Source: Pseudovirgaria hyperparasitica (Eukaryota > Ascomycota > Dothideomycetes > Acrospermales > Acrospermaceae). From it: a DNA stretch of 64,000 bases. Shown piece after piece: positions 1 through 11,037 of the stretch. The stretch spans positions 1,027,736-1,091,735 of the forward strand of contig NW_022985552.1 of NCBI RefSeq assembly GCF_010093815.1, written 5' to 3'. The position numbers were made by a program, and so were the translations under genes. The notes under the pieces are model-generated. The model was not told where the DNA came from and made no database searches. It saw only the letters and a list, made by a program, of their open reading frames with translations. Position 1 is the stretch's first letter; the number at the start of each line of letters is the position of its first letter.

Positions 1-40
1 GGGACCATCACATCATTCTCACTACCATACATCTACGACC

Positions 41-2033
41 ATGACTGAGTGCTTGGTTGCCACGACGACGCGTCTGGAGAGGTATCGCATGACCATGGAT
101 CAGATTCGGGGAGAGGAGTATCCTATGATGGCGACAAAGACCTATCTTGATCATGCTGGCACTACCGTATGTCACTCAAGTACCTAACTAGGTAATGCCC
201 TGAGCTAAACTGCCCTTTCAGATTCCGGCAAAGTCAATGCTCAAAGCTACGTACGAGGACTTGGTGTCTAATCTCTATGGCAATCCGCATTCGGAGCACA
301 ATGACTCCGTGCGCACTAGCCGCAAGGTCGACGCTGTTCGCCGACAGACTCTTCGTTTCTTCAAAGCCGATCCTGCCCACTTTGATGTCATCTTCGTGGC
401 AAACGCTTCGGCCGCCATCAAGCTGGTTGGCGAGTGTTTCCGGGACGCTTCTGAGAAGAAGAAGAAAGGCTTCTGGCTCGGTTATCACCGTGACTGCCAC
501 ACCAGTGTGGTCGGTCTACGTGAGGCAAGCAAAGGCCGTCACCATTGCTTCAAAGATGACCGTGACGTCAACCAGTGGATCAATGCTGGCGCTCAGTTCA
601 ACCGCGATGCTCGAAGACAGCGAAGCAAAGATCAGCTCGGACTGTTTGCATATCCAGGCCAGTCAAACATGACAGGTCGTCGTCTTCCTCTTTCATGGTG
701 AGCTTCATCACTCTTTATTTTCATGGCATGTCGTTGCATTTTCTGTTTCGTTAGAGTGTGAGCATATGCAGTGCGACCGGCCCGCTGCACTTCATTCCAC
801 ATATTGTCATGGCGTTCGTCATGCATCTAAGATCTGGCACGTGCACAAGCCCGTGCCTTGATTTGCCTCTCCCTTGTATACGTTTGCTGGCGACCCTGAA
901 CAGATCTGACGAGAGCCTCCAGGTCAGAGAACATCCGCGCATCGCACTTGCAGGACAACATGTACACTCTGTTGGACGCTGCAGGGCTTGCCACCAGCTG
1001 TCAAATTGATCTGAGTGACCCCAGACGTGCTCCTGATTTCATGACCGTCAGCTTCTACAAGATTTTCGGTGGCCCGAATCTCGGAGCCCTGATTGTCCGA
1101 AAGGTGGCTGGAGATGTACTACGCTTCCAGAAGGACTTTGGCGGTGGTTCAGTCGACATGGTCATTTCCATGGGTGCCACTTGGCACGCAAAGAAGAGCG
1201 AACTTCACGATCGAATGGAGTACGGTACACTGCCCTTTCAGAGCATCATCCAGCTCGGACATGCCTTCAATGCCCACCAGAAGATATACGGCAGTATGGA
1301 TGCCATCTCAAAGCACACCACCTCCCTGACTCGACTCCTTTACAGGGCACTGACGTCGCTGAGACATTCCAACGGCCGGAACATGGTCGTTGTCTACAAC
1401 GATGTCCAAGACTATGCCTACGGAAATGCTCTGCTACAAGGTGGCAATATCGCTTTTAACCTGATCGACCAAGATGGCTATCTCGTCGGCTACACTGACG
1501 TTGAGAAGAGGGCCAACGACTACAACATCTCGATCCGCTCTGGAAGTCTATGCAATCCCGGTGGTTTTGCTCATTACCTGAACTGGTCCCCGGAAGAGAT
1601 GAAAAGGGCTTACGAGGCAGGCCATCGCTGCAGTAACCCTACTCAGCTCATGAACGGCAAGCCAACTGGCGTCGTGCGCGTCTCTCTTGGAGCTATGAGC
1701 AATGTCACAGATGTTGACAAGTTTATCTGGTTCATTCGAAACAACTACTACAACATGGCAACGACGAGTACCGCTCGCAGCCACCCGATCCGCCACCACA
1801 ACTCGTGCAACAACCTCGGCATGTATTGTGACAAAGCTGTGGACTCTGCAACAGAAACACTTCGCTCCTTCGATCTCGCCTCATCCAGCTCCGAAGATGA
1901 TCCTATCAAAACCCTTCGCGCGCGTGTGTCGCTCGCTCAACTCCACCGACCTTCTACGGCGCGCTCTTGGGTCGGGAACCAATTCTCCAAGCTAAATTCC
2001 CGATCCAAGATGCCAACCAAGATAGCGGCATAG
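41..2033 (+). CDS. Molybdenum cofactor sulfurase-like class V aminotransferase (no MOSC domain)
   Basis: Exons 41-166, 222-697 and 923-2033 give about 570 residues. The intron junctions are GTATGT/TTTCAG and GTGAGC/CTCCAG, and the second splice rebuilds a Trp codon. The product matches the N-terminal PLP domain of MoCo sulfurases, which take sulfur from L-cysteine to activate the cofactor of xanthine dehydrogenase-type enzymes. Visible motifs are TYLDHAGTT near the start, NPHSEHNDS, the PLP lysine in SFYKIFGGPNLGALIVRK (about K247) and the probable persulfide cysteine in SGSLCNPGG (about C411). Eukaryotic MoCo sulfurases are usually about 800 residues with a C-terminal MOSC domain. Here the protein ends soon after the PLP domain with a Ser/Arg-rich tail, so its substrate is uncertain. 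In-frame ATGs lie at 41, 89 and 125, and no stop separates 41 from the window edge, so the true start could lie upstream. Confidence 0.85.
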
Positions 2034-2512
2034 ACTCATGCTGAACATTTCGACTTGTCTACTTATAATATCACTAATCCTATATCCCATTTGTGAGGCA
2101 CTTTGCCAATGAGCATTCCCCTTTCTGCATGAAATGGCACGTTTTAACTTGATGTTGTTGTTCTTCCCACAAATGATGCATATTTGACTCGCTGATTTCA
2201 TCTCCTTGCTGTCTGTCATTCTCATGATGAAGGTGGAGGGAATGGGGGCGTCTGATGGTGTCACACGAGTGGTGGTGCTGGACTACTGCAATACACCTTG
2301 CGCGCAGAGGACGAGCGGTATTCGCATTTTCCTTCAATAATTTTTACGCAAATCTTCTCATGTGTTTACTGAAAAATAGCCGCTCGGAACGGCTTTGTGG
2401 GACGGGTAACGGGCAAAGATGTGTTTCACCATAGATACCCGGAGTATTTCGCTAGTAATGTCATTCGTGTCTATCATAACACCATCTTTTCACTCTCACG
2501 CACTCATACGCC

Positions 2513-2549
2513 CACACACCCACACTCACACTCACACTCACACTCACAC
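2513..2549. repeat. (CACACT)n-like microsatellite
   Basis: A CA-rich tract of repeated cacact units lies just downstream of a run of Pro/Thr-like codons. It is about 37 bp and slightly imperfect. Confidence 0.85.
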
Positions 2550-2694
2550 CTCCGCGTCTTTCACGGCCTGCCTGATCACGTCATGCCTGCTGCGTAATCC
2601 TCTCGTGGAACAACCCAGACATGTGGCCAAAATAAACAAACTATGTCCGCCCTTCCGTTACTCTCCGCTCCGTATCCCACCCACCCAATTCATC

Positions 2695-2790
2695 ACGACG
2701 ACGACGACAACAACAACGACAGCGACGACAACAACGACAACGACAACGACGACGACAACGACGACAACGACGACGACAACGAATACGACA
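2695..2790. repeat. Imperfect trinucleotide repeat (ACG/ACA)n
   Basis: About 96 bp consist of acg and aca triplets mixed in irregular order. On the plus strand it would encode poly-Thr in one frame and on the minus strand poly-Val, which produces artefactual open frames. Confidence 0.9.
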
Positions 2791-2815
2791 TGTAGACTAC
2801 GTGTACACTTAACTC

Positions 2816-2842
2816 CGTGCGTGCGTGCGTGCGTGCGTGCGT
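2816..2842. repeat. (CGTG)n tetranucleotide repeat
   Basis: About 6.5 perfect cgtg units, directly after the trinucleotide tract. Confidence 0.9.
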
Positions 2843-2947
2843 CCGTCTGTTTATCCGTTCTGCGTCTCCAATTCGAAGGGGGGACATGGGATATCTCGTC
2901 TGCTTTGAAAGGAGAATATATAATCATGACTTTATTCTGCCAGTTTC

Positions 2948-2974
2948 TTTTTTTTTTTTGGGGGGGGGGGGGGG
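2948..2974. repeat. T12-G15 homopolymer junction
   Basis: Twelve T residues are followed at once by fifteen G residues. This is an unusual compound homopolymer whose lengths are likely sequencing-sensitive. The G run could form a G-quadruplex-type structure. Confidence 0.9.
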
Positions 2975-3307
2975 AAATGGTATCTTCGATCTCATGCATT
3001 TGTGATCCTGTACCCTTTTTGGCCTCTTTTCAACCTCTTTCCATCCCATGCACTTTCCAAACCCCTTTCCAGTCCCCTTTCCAATCCCGTACCCTTTCGA
3101 TACATCCAGCCATTCATCTTCATCCTACGTATCTTCTCTTATCTTCTCTTATCCCATCCTGTGCAAGCTCTGTGCTGACATGACGCTTTCTCCTTCATGA
3201 CTACTTGGTGCTCATGCCTTCTGCTCATGCCTTCTGCTCACGCTTTCTGCTCACGCTCTGTGATTTGTGACTTCTTTGTCGGAGAGACTGCGTGGAGACT
3301 GGTTGGC

Positions 3308-3322
3308 TTTTTTTTTTTTTTT
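3308..3322. repeat. Poly-T tract
   Basis: A run of 15 T residues in non-coding sequence. Confidence 0.9.
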
Positions 3323-3496
3323 GGTTTTTCCGTACTTTGGTAAAAAGACTGCTTGTGTTTGTATACTTCCTGAAAAGGGAGAGCTTTTTTTCATACAACG
3401 GGGAAAGAATGCCTGTGATAGTGATGGTATTTGGGAGTGATGATAGGATGGAGGAGGGTATTTGAGGGTGTGAAGGATGAGGTCTGGTGGGAAGGA

Positions 3497-3574
3497 TATG
3501 TGGTTGGAGTATGTGGTTGGAGTATGTGGTTGGAGTATGTGGTTGGAGTATGTGGTTGGAGTACGTGGTTGGGG
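3497..3574. repeat. 13-bp minisatellite, about 6 copies
   Basis: The unit tatgtggttggag is repeated in tandem five times, followed by a sixth copy with two changes (tacgtggttgggg). It is flanked by GA/GT-rich sequence. Confidence 0.9.
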
Positions 3575-3678
3575 TGCGATATAGGGATACCATGTAGGAA
3601 TACGAGGTGAGTACGAGTACGTGGCATGAATACGAGGTAGTAATAACACTTGAGAAGTAAGAGTGCGCAGGTAGGTCA

Positions 3679-3767
3679 GTCATCAGCCATCAGCCATCCT
3701 CCTTCAGTCATCAGTCGTCAGTAATCAGTAATCAGCCATCAATCATCAATCATCAGTCGTCATCACA
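3679..3767. repeat. Degenerate ATCAGY-type tandem repeats
   Basis: Short units such as catcagc, catcagt and caatcat are iterated about a dozen times with substitutions. This is a decayed short tandem array. Confidence 0.75.
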
Positions 3768-3860
3768 GAAACAATATATATACACATAACTACCACGAGT
3801 GCATGGTTCCGAGAGAAAGGTAGTCAAAAGGGATGGACATGTATAGCAAGGATTAACATA

Positions 3861-3882
3861 TGCATGCATGCATGCATGCATG
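3861..3882. repeat. (TGCA)5 self-complementary microsatellite
   Basis: Five and a half perfect tgca units. The tract is palindromic throughout. Confidence 0.9.
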
Positions 3883-4747
3883 ATAGCTATAAGGAATTAT
3901 ACGGGCATTCATACGAGGACTTGTCAGAGCCTGCGAAGACGGTGGGAGTAGTTACGAGACGATGGCAGTCAACCGCACGATGGTATTTCCAAGACAATGA
4001 TAAAGCTAGACTACCATGAACTTGAACCACGAAGTGCTGGGTCGTTAGTAGTGTAATAGAGCGATGTGAGAGTACATCAAACACATACACGATATCGAAA
4101 CCATGGACTCTGTCGTGCGATAGGATCGAGCAGGATATTCCATAGCATGGCGTACCACATGCCTACACCTACAGCTACATCTACACTGGCATCAATACCA
4201 TACCTCACCATATTATCGAATCCTTGCCTACGCAAGTTTATACATGGTGTGTATATAGAATATAGATAAATAGAAACGGCGCTACATGAAATCTCGCACG
4301 ACGACGAAGAAGAAGAAGGAAACCATCGTTGGATGACTATTTTGTAGTAGCAGTAGTTGTAGTTATAGTAGTGAGTAATGTGTATAGGTTTCGCTGGCTA
4401 GGTACATGTGTGTTTCTATATCTACTACACCCTCCGATGATTCCGGGTTGGAACATGGGATGACTAAGGCGCATTAAGGAGAGAAAAAAAAAACAATTCA
4501 AGACTTGGATAAAACATAGGACTAGAGCAGAACGAAGAGATACAAAGCAAAAGTGGGGAGCGGAAACTACAGAACGGGAGAACCGTAAGGAGAGAATTGA
4601 GAATAGAAAGAGAAAACGGGGAGAAAGGGGAGAAAGAAGGGAGCGGATTTCAGAGGACTTTTTTGTGTGTCTGTGTTGGAATGTTGGTATGTTACACGAG
4701 CGATTCATGGCATTGCTTCGTGGTTGTTCCTTTCTTGTGTTTATTCG

Positions 4748-4830
4748 TGCTCATGCTCATGCTCATGCTCATGCTCATGCTCATGCTCATGCTCATGCTC
4801 ATGCTCATGCTCATGCTCATGCTCATGCTC
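4748..4830. repeat. (TGCTCA)n hexanucleotide repeat, about 14 copies
   Basis: An 83 bp perfect hexanucleotide array. Its length is a multiple of three per unit, so all frames stay open across it. This explains the apparent Leu-Met, His-Ala and Cys-Ser repeat proteins, which are not supported as genes. Confidence 0.95.
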
Positions 4831-5177
4831 GGACCAACATCAGCACTGCCACTGGCACCAAATCTCCCCTCCCCGTCCCCGTCCACGTTCCAAGGGCCAC
4901 TTCCCGGCCGAACCAAGAAAAACATAAGAAAGGGGGCCCGAAGGAGGCCAGGCTCTTGCAAGTCCCTACAGAGAGTCGTACAGATGAAAGAGTAAGGGTA
5001 CGTGGTATTGCTGGCTGAGTTATGTGCCCGCTCTTGGGGATGGTTGGAATGCTGCTTGGATTAGGTGGAAAGCGAGCTAGGGACAGGATGGGACGTGATG
5101 CTCGTGGTGAGGAGTGGGGTTTCTATGTGTCTATGTGCAGAGGCGAGTGCGTGGATGGAGGACACCCATTCGTATAT

Positions 5178-5250
5178 GGAGAGAGAGAGGGAGAGAGAGA
5201 GGGAGAGAGAGAGGGAGAGAGAGAGGGAGAGAGAGAGAGTGTGTGTGTAT
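5178..5250. repeat. (GA)n / gagagagagagg tandem tract followed by (GT)n
   Basis: A purine tract with a 12-bp higher-order period (GA dinucleotides interrupted by GG) passes into a short GT run. It resembles GA-rich promoter elements, but no downstream gene could be assigned. Confidence 0.9.
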
Positions 5251-6450
5251 ATGTGCGAGTATGCGTGAGCGATACATGCATGCATCATCGTGAATATCCG
5301 CTCTTGGCTCTGCGTTCCCACGTCTCTTACACGACACGCTTCGGACATCGAAGGTCTTGCTATGTGCATCTCTGCCTGAACGAGTTGATGTATGTATGAA
5401 TGAGTGAGTTGATTTACCAAGCACCCAGTCTCCCCACTGATATATCGCCCCATTCCACGAAACCACACGCTCACTCCGTTCCATCTCCATCTCCATCTGC
5501 ACCACTACACTTTCGCACATCTATATGCTCAGCCGTGCACATTGATCACCGACGCTTCGCATAAGTCTGATCCGCACTCGGCTCTATCGTATGGCATGCA
5601 TAAATATGTGGAAGCGTCAAAGCCGCAATAAGAAATTCTTTGGAGTCTATAGTACCAGCGCGTTATCATGATATTCGCAATTTCTTCTCTTCTCTTCTCT
5701 TTCCTTAACTTTTCCATCTCTCTCCTCTCCCTCCCAAGGATGCAGCTGACTGGGGGGATAATTCCCGAGTTACCCAGACTGAGCGCGATGGACATTGACG
5801 CTCTCGATTGACCACCTGCCCACCTGCCCGCCTGCGCAGCAACCTCCCCGCCCCTCCCTTTCATCTTACCCAAAAGCCTCCGTCCTACCACCCACTTAGC
5901 ACCCGCAGAACCGTCGTCTCCTGTCCCTACCTCCCTGCCCCCCTAACCCCCGGAACGCATCACGTACAAGCTGATCAGCATACCCGCGCCACCGTCCAAC
6001 CATACACCCCTCCTTACCACTCAATGCCAGCACGCGCTAGAAAGTGTCATGGCCCACAAAGACCGTGCATTGAGGCCGGCAGGGTGAGTGTCAGAGTACA
6101 GCAGAGTTGGGGAGTTAAGTTTGTACGAGGGAGAGTGTAAGGGATGGAGGATACAGACTGGAGATGGGGAGGGGGGATAGGGAGGGTGCGTGGGATGGTG
6201 GGTGGGTGCATCCCTTGCTTGCGTGCGCGCGGTGGTGGGAAGGGGGGAGGGGGATAGATCTGGGGGGCAAGGGAGAAGAGGGAGAGTGGGTTGGTGTTGG
6301 GAGAATCGGGCAAGGGAATAGAGCATGAGCGGACAGACTGGGCGGTCTTGGTGAGGATGATGGATGCAATACGCGCGACTGCGTAGACGGAACAGTACGA
6401 AATAAGAGTGTATGTGATGTACGAGCGGCAAGGAATGCACTTGATCAAAG

Positions 6451-7280
6451 GAGCATCACACCAAACAATACATGCCGAGAAGGTTCAGAGTCACAGACAC
6501 GAGTTCATCCAGATACCTTGCTGCATACAACAGATACGCAACAAAGGTCTCTTTTGACGGATCAACACGTCGCTCGCTGGTGGCAGAACTACCCGCCTCT
6601 ACAAGAGACAAAGAACTGCAGCTAGCAGTGCAGCATGTTGACTGTCTGAGCGGCATCAAAGTACCCATGTCTGTGTTTATTGCAAAGAAGAGTCCATGCA
6701 TACGCTTCAAACAAGTAGGTCTACGTATCGATCCAGTGAAGTCGTCTGCGTGGTCCTAAGACCAGGCCCTTACATCCAACAAAGGAGCACAATGAAGTCC
6801 GTTCCATCTCATGGAGGCGATAGGGTGTATTGGGCGGAAAGAGGGTATTGGGAGAGCGCTCGAAGTGTGGGCGGGTGCTGTTGAGTACGGCATTTGCAGC
6901 AGTGACGATGACACCGTGATGCATTGCACGAGGTGAAACCAAGCCTTCATCATGACAGCCTGGTCAGATGGGAATCCTCGGGCGTACACATAACCCAGCC
7001 TTGGAAATGAGCTAGTTTTATGTCCATCATAGCGTTCGTCCGGTTGCGAGAACCAAGCTATGTCAACACAGGTAACGCTTTAGGACGGTTTCACAGCCTA
7101 AGATAACCAGAAAGAAACCCCGAAAGATATGGTTCGAATCATCATACAACGCTATCAATCATGTTTCAATCTTCTCTCGAACCACGATGCTGACTTCAAG
7201 CGTCGTCATCACAGCGTGGGTCTAGTAGCGTGGCGACTGGACAATGAACAGACTGACTGCATAGTTGTATCTTGGTTCGT
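6451..7280. other. Intergenic sequence, no supported gene
   Basis: Two overlapping open frames occur on opposite strands (6472-6759 plus, 6456-6710 minus). Neither has recognisable motifs. The rest is probably the 3' flank of the minus-strand PIG-T gene that ends at 7281. Confidence 0.5.
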
Positions 7281-9247
7281 CTATTGTGACTTGGTACCCT
7301 TGGAAGCAAATCGAGCTACGAGTCGCGTGAACTTTGCACGAATGAAACCTTTCAGCCCTCCAGGTCCCACGCTAGCAACCTCATCTGCTGCAACAAATCT
7401 ACGGACCAACGGGTTGAAGATGCTCCCAAAGCCGAGCGCCATTACAGTACTCGTCAGGATGATGACATTATAGGGCATGCTAAAATCAGGAGTCGGTAAA
7501 GGTAAGAGAAGACTCGTGGTGCGAAGGTATGCACCGCGCGACGCTTTAGCCTCTTTAGGCGACAGTAACCTGATGACTGCTGGTGCGACATCAAACCCTC
7601 GATTCGCGTCAGGCGGATACTCTGTATAGCGCAGAATGGCTTTATCAAAGTCATATGTTAGCGTGAGCGTTGATGCTGGAGGCACGGAAAGAAGTAGTTC
7701 CAAGTGGGTGCCTCGGTGGCGGTCGACAGCGGGACGGTAGTACGTTTCGACGATAGGATTTTCAACGGCGCCAGATGTGGCGTTGGTGGCGGAGGAACTT
7801 GATACAGAGGCGTGAAGAGTGTGGAGGTACGGTTTCATGAACCAAGGTAGGGATTCCAAATAGACAAAGTCGATGGCGGAGGTGGTTGATGGATTGTTGA
7901 TGACTGCTTGGACACTGCCGCGTTCTTGCCCATATCCGTTGATAGAGCGGGCGGCATAAAGGTGTGGTTGTGGAAGTGGTGTATCGACCAAGAGGGTCTG
8001 ATCGGGAAGTTCGAGATCAAAGTCGTCACCGTCTAGGTAATTTGTCAGTTTCATTGTTGAACCGCGTTCGTTAGTCTTGAAGACTTACTAGAAAGCTTGT
8101 AGCATCGAAGGAAGCCATCCTCATGCCTGTGCTCGGAGAAGCTTGAGGAAGTATTCACCCGCACTTCACGTTCAGGTGGGACGTTGATGCAAATTGTCTC
8201 AGACCCTTCACCGCTTAAATCTGCCAAATGACAGGAGCCCTTGATGGGACGTCCAAAGACCTCCGTCAGAGACCAAGTAGGGTCAGAGGATCTGTGCAGG
8301 GGATAACATGCATCGCCGTAAGCGCTATAGTGCTTCGAAGAATCGCAGACAAGATCCTCCATCTTACCAGGTCTTGGTATGGGATTTTCTAAACTGTGTT
8401 AGCTGGAGGGCATGATATGAATATCTTGCTAACCTCGTGGCCGCTTAGACCGTTCGATATCAAGTACCATGTCCACGGTCTGCTCCATTTCTAGGATACA
8501 TTCGGATCCATCAGCCGGGCATACGGGTCTGACATCGATGGACATCGTCTGCCATGATGCATCAAACAGCTTGTGTCCGTCGAACAGACTCGAAATGCCA
8601 GCTTTGCCCTTACACGGAAGGAGCTTAAGAAAAGGTGTGAGATTCTCTGTGCACACAACCTCGTGAGGTAACGTGCCATGTAGTAAGTGTAAACTTGACA
8701 ACGAGCTCTCTGAGTGGGAGCCTTCGGGTTGGAACGACATCACAGGACGTATCGTCTTTGTGGAATCGATGAAGTTGAGGGACGCACAAAACAGGCCGGA
8801 AAGAGTGTTGGTGAGGGTGAGCCATTGGGCATTCGCCCTAGGATTTCATTAGCTGGGATCTTCATGTTATATCGTTCATGCACACTGTTCTTCTGAATCT
8901 GCCTCAAGCCATGCCCATAGTTCTACTCCAGTTCCCCCCTCCCTCGCACCATTCCATGGAAGGGCACCCCAGCTCTCCGCATCCCAACGTCCAACGCTAA
9001 ATCGAAGGTGTAACTCTTTCGTGTTAGTGTGCTGGAGGATTTGACCAAGCGAACGTGGGAAAAGTCTGAAGTTCTGTTGGTCGAAGGCGCTTGCAGATGT
9101 GTTGCTCCGAAAGTTGAACGAGGCGAGAAGTGCGGACTGCGGAAGAGGTCTCAAAAGGAGACGTTCATGGTAGTCGGAAGGTCCTGCGCCAGCGTATGCG
9201 GCGTGTAGAGGCGCAACTAGAAGAGTGAAAAGGAAATGAAACAGCAT
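7281..9247 (-). CDS. GPI16: GPI transamidase subunit PIG-T / Gpi16
   Basis: Minus-strand exons are 9247-8886, 8837-8434, 8388-8089 and 8032-7281. Introns are 48, 45 and 56 nt, all GT-AG. The product is about 605 residues, the normal fungal Gpi16 length. It starts with a signal peptide (MLFHFLFTLLVAPLHAAYA), followed by the family block YHERLLLRPLPQS...FRSNTS and the SLGQILQHTNTKELHLRFS, WDAESWG and EGGTGVELWAWLE motifs. A lumenal middle region follows, then LPWFMKPYLHTL and one membrane segment around residues 543-565 (PYNVIILTSTVMALGFGSIF). It is a subunit of the ER complex that attaches GPI anchors to secretory proteins, in which PIG-T stabilises the catalytic subunit by disulfide bonding. 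The exon phases join cleanly and no lesion is visible. Confidence 0.93.
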
Positions 9248-9514
9248 TACGGCCTTCCCGCCGACGCTGTCAAGAGAAGAATCACTTCGATTTAACGAGT
9301 CGTTGAGCCTATACTCTCTTGCATGCTATATAACATGTCCAAGCTCTCCACGTTCATGACAGACGCGTCGGCTGCACTTCGGAGCTTCGCGCGCAATCTT
9401 ATAGATTTCTCGAACACCCACAGAGGTCATATCAGGTCGCGAGCTTTCATAACGGATAGATTGCCTAAAGCTCCACAGTCGAACCAGAACCGTCTATCTA
9501 GATCTCTGAACGTA
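9248..9514. promoter_or_regulatory. Divergent promoter between PIG-T and LUC7
   Basis: The 267 bp between two head-to-head start codons must hold both promoters and 5' UTRs. No clear TATA box is visible; shared or overlapping initiation is likely. Confidence 0.5.
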
Positions 9515-10492
9515 ATGGCAGCTGAACAGCGTAGGCTGCTTGGTATGTTTCTGAACTGGAAGCTAGAATGTTATGTAGCAGCTAACAGAATTTCCAGAGC
9601 AGCTTATGGGCGAACAGCTCATGGCTGGCCCGGGTCCTCGCGCACCCCAACTTGCTATCACGGACCCGAAAGTCTGTCGCTCCTATCTCGCAGGAACATG
9701 TCCTCATGACCTATTCACCAACACGAAGCAAGATTTCGGACCATGCCCCAAAGTCCACAGCGAGGCGCTGAAGTCGGAGTACGATGGAGCAGATGAGACG
9801 CAGAGGAGGAAATGGGGCTTTGAGTTCGATTACCTGCGCGATATGCAACGCATCATCGACGACTGCAACAGAAGAATAGACACGGCACAAAGGAGGCTAG
9901 AGAAGACCCCGGATGAGATCCGGCAAACAAATCTGCTGGTCAGCAATCCCCATCTGCATGGTTCCTACTATCACTAATCCTACAGCTCAAACAAATCTCG
10001 GACCTTTCTCAGACAATCGATTGTGGCCTCCAGGAAGTGCAGATACTTGCTGAAGAAGGCGCCATAAACCTAGCTGTCACCGAATACTTCAAGATCAAGC
10101 AAGCAAAGCAGTCCAAAGAAGACAGGGAGCGCGAACTCAAGGCATTATCTGATACATCAGGTCCATCTGGACATCAGAAACTTCAGGTGTGCGATGTTTG
10201 CGGTGCTTATCTAAGCCGTCTCGATAATGATCGACGTCTTGCCGACCACTTCTACGGCAAAATGCACTTGGGATATGCGCAAATGCGGAAGACTTACGAG
10301 ACTCTACAGAAAGAGCTGAAGGGGCGTGCTCCGCCTCCAAGAGAGGATGTCAGCGGGAGGGGCGATTTCGACAGCCCGTATGGCGACAGAGGCGGATGGG
10401 GCGGTGGACGTGGAAGAGGTGGTGGCTGGGGTCGTGGTGGAGGCGGTTTCAGGGGAGGTAGAGGCGGCGGTGGAGGCTTTGGTAGATACTGA
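9515..10492 (+). CDS. LUC7: Luc7-type U1 snRNP protein with RGG-rich tail
   Basis: Exons 9515-9542, 9598-9938 and 9986-10492 encode about 291 residues. The first intron has GTATGT and GCTAAC branch signals; the second uses the weaker donor GTCAGC. The first zinc finger is CCCH (C36, C44, C59, H63, within CRSYLAGTCPHDLF...GPCPKVH). A coiled central region follows, then a second finger of C2H2 type starting CDVCGAYL (C192/C195) and reaching HFYGKMHLGY. This is the Luc7 domain, which stabilises the U1 snRNA-5' splice site duplex. The tail from about residue 231 is Gly/Arg-rich (GGRGRGGGWGRGGGGFRGG), suggesting RNA binding or arginine methylation. The start ATG was chosen because MAAEQRRLLEQLMG matches the family N-terminus. 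Confidence 0.92.
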
Positions 10493-11037
10493 TGGGCTGA
10501 CATTCAATCTTCTTCTTTGGGTCTGTACTTAGCGAGGCGTCCTGGAATGTCAGTATGGGGATTTGAAGGATGTTCATGTCCTACAGCGGATGGGAAGACA
10601 TTCTGTATATGATAAATGGCAGGCATAACACAGCACGACGCAGAGAAATGCTCTCATCGTCTAGCTTTTTCAATCTGTAACCTCCAACTTTAGTCATCAT
10701 GGAGACTTGTAATGCATTACAGTATTATACGTTAAGTCAGTATACATGCAACATTAAATAATATCGGGTACAGCCGTGTGATTGGACGGCTCACCATCCG
10801 GATGAATATGACGTGCACGGTTCACCCACCACCGCAAGGCGAACCCTGGCCACACGTTCGACCACGAACGTATGGCGGCCAAATATTTATCAACTTTACC
10901 ACACGACACCATAACACATCGCTTTTGAAGATCGCTGACACACATCCATATCCGAAGTCGCAAATAAGTCTTTCAAATAACTCAATCACCCTACTCCAAC
11001 AACCCCTACTGCCATCGTGCAGACATACTCCACGATT
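10493..11037. other. Intergenic: LUC7 3' flank and ArfGAP promoter
   Basis: 545 bp between two plus-strand genes. AT-rich runs near 10700-10760 could terminate LUC7 transcripts, and sequence before 11038 is C-rich and pyrimidine-leaning as in fungal promoters. No gene is seen. Confidence 0.5.

Larger units (their letters stand above)
2034..6450. other. Gene-empty stretch rich in simple repeats
   Basis: No convincing gene is visible on either strand over 4.4 kb. The stretch holds at least ten separate microsatellite or minisatellite tracts (listed individually) and CT-rich runs near 5680-5740. Long open frames here come from repeat translation (runs such as Leu-Met, His-Ala or Val). Part may be the 3' UTR of the upstream gene or an untranslated or non-coding transcript, which sequence alone cannot show. 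The base composition is not RIP-like, so it belongs to the gene-bearing compartment. Confidence 0.7.

Noticed and set aside
2419-3183. A 254-codon plus-strand open frame
   Set aside because: It consists largely of translated His-Thr, poly-Thr and homopolymer repeats with no conserved motif; it is open only because the repeats lack stops.
3497-3574. CRISPR-like direct repeats
   Set aside because: The units are contiguous with no spacers; this is a minisatellite in a eukaryotic genome.
4597-5018. Leu-Met, His-Ala and Cys-Ser repeat proteins in three frames
   Set aside because: All are products of the same hexanucleotide array, which keeps every frame open.
5022-5520. Opposed open frames over the GA tract
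   Set aside because: They depend on the dinucleotide repeat (Glu-Arg and Ser-Leu runs) and have no protein features outside it.
6456-6759. Overlapping hypothetical frames of 84-95 codons on both strands
   Set aside because: Equal support on both strands, no splice signals, promoter or known motif.
10294-10532. Minus- and plus-strand Pro/Ala/Val-rich frames over the LUC7 tail
   Set aside because: Shadows of the RGG-coding repeats.
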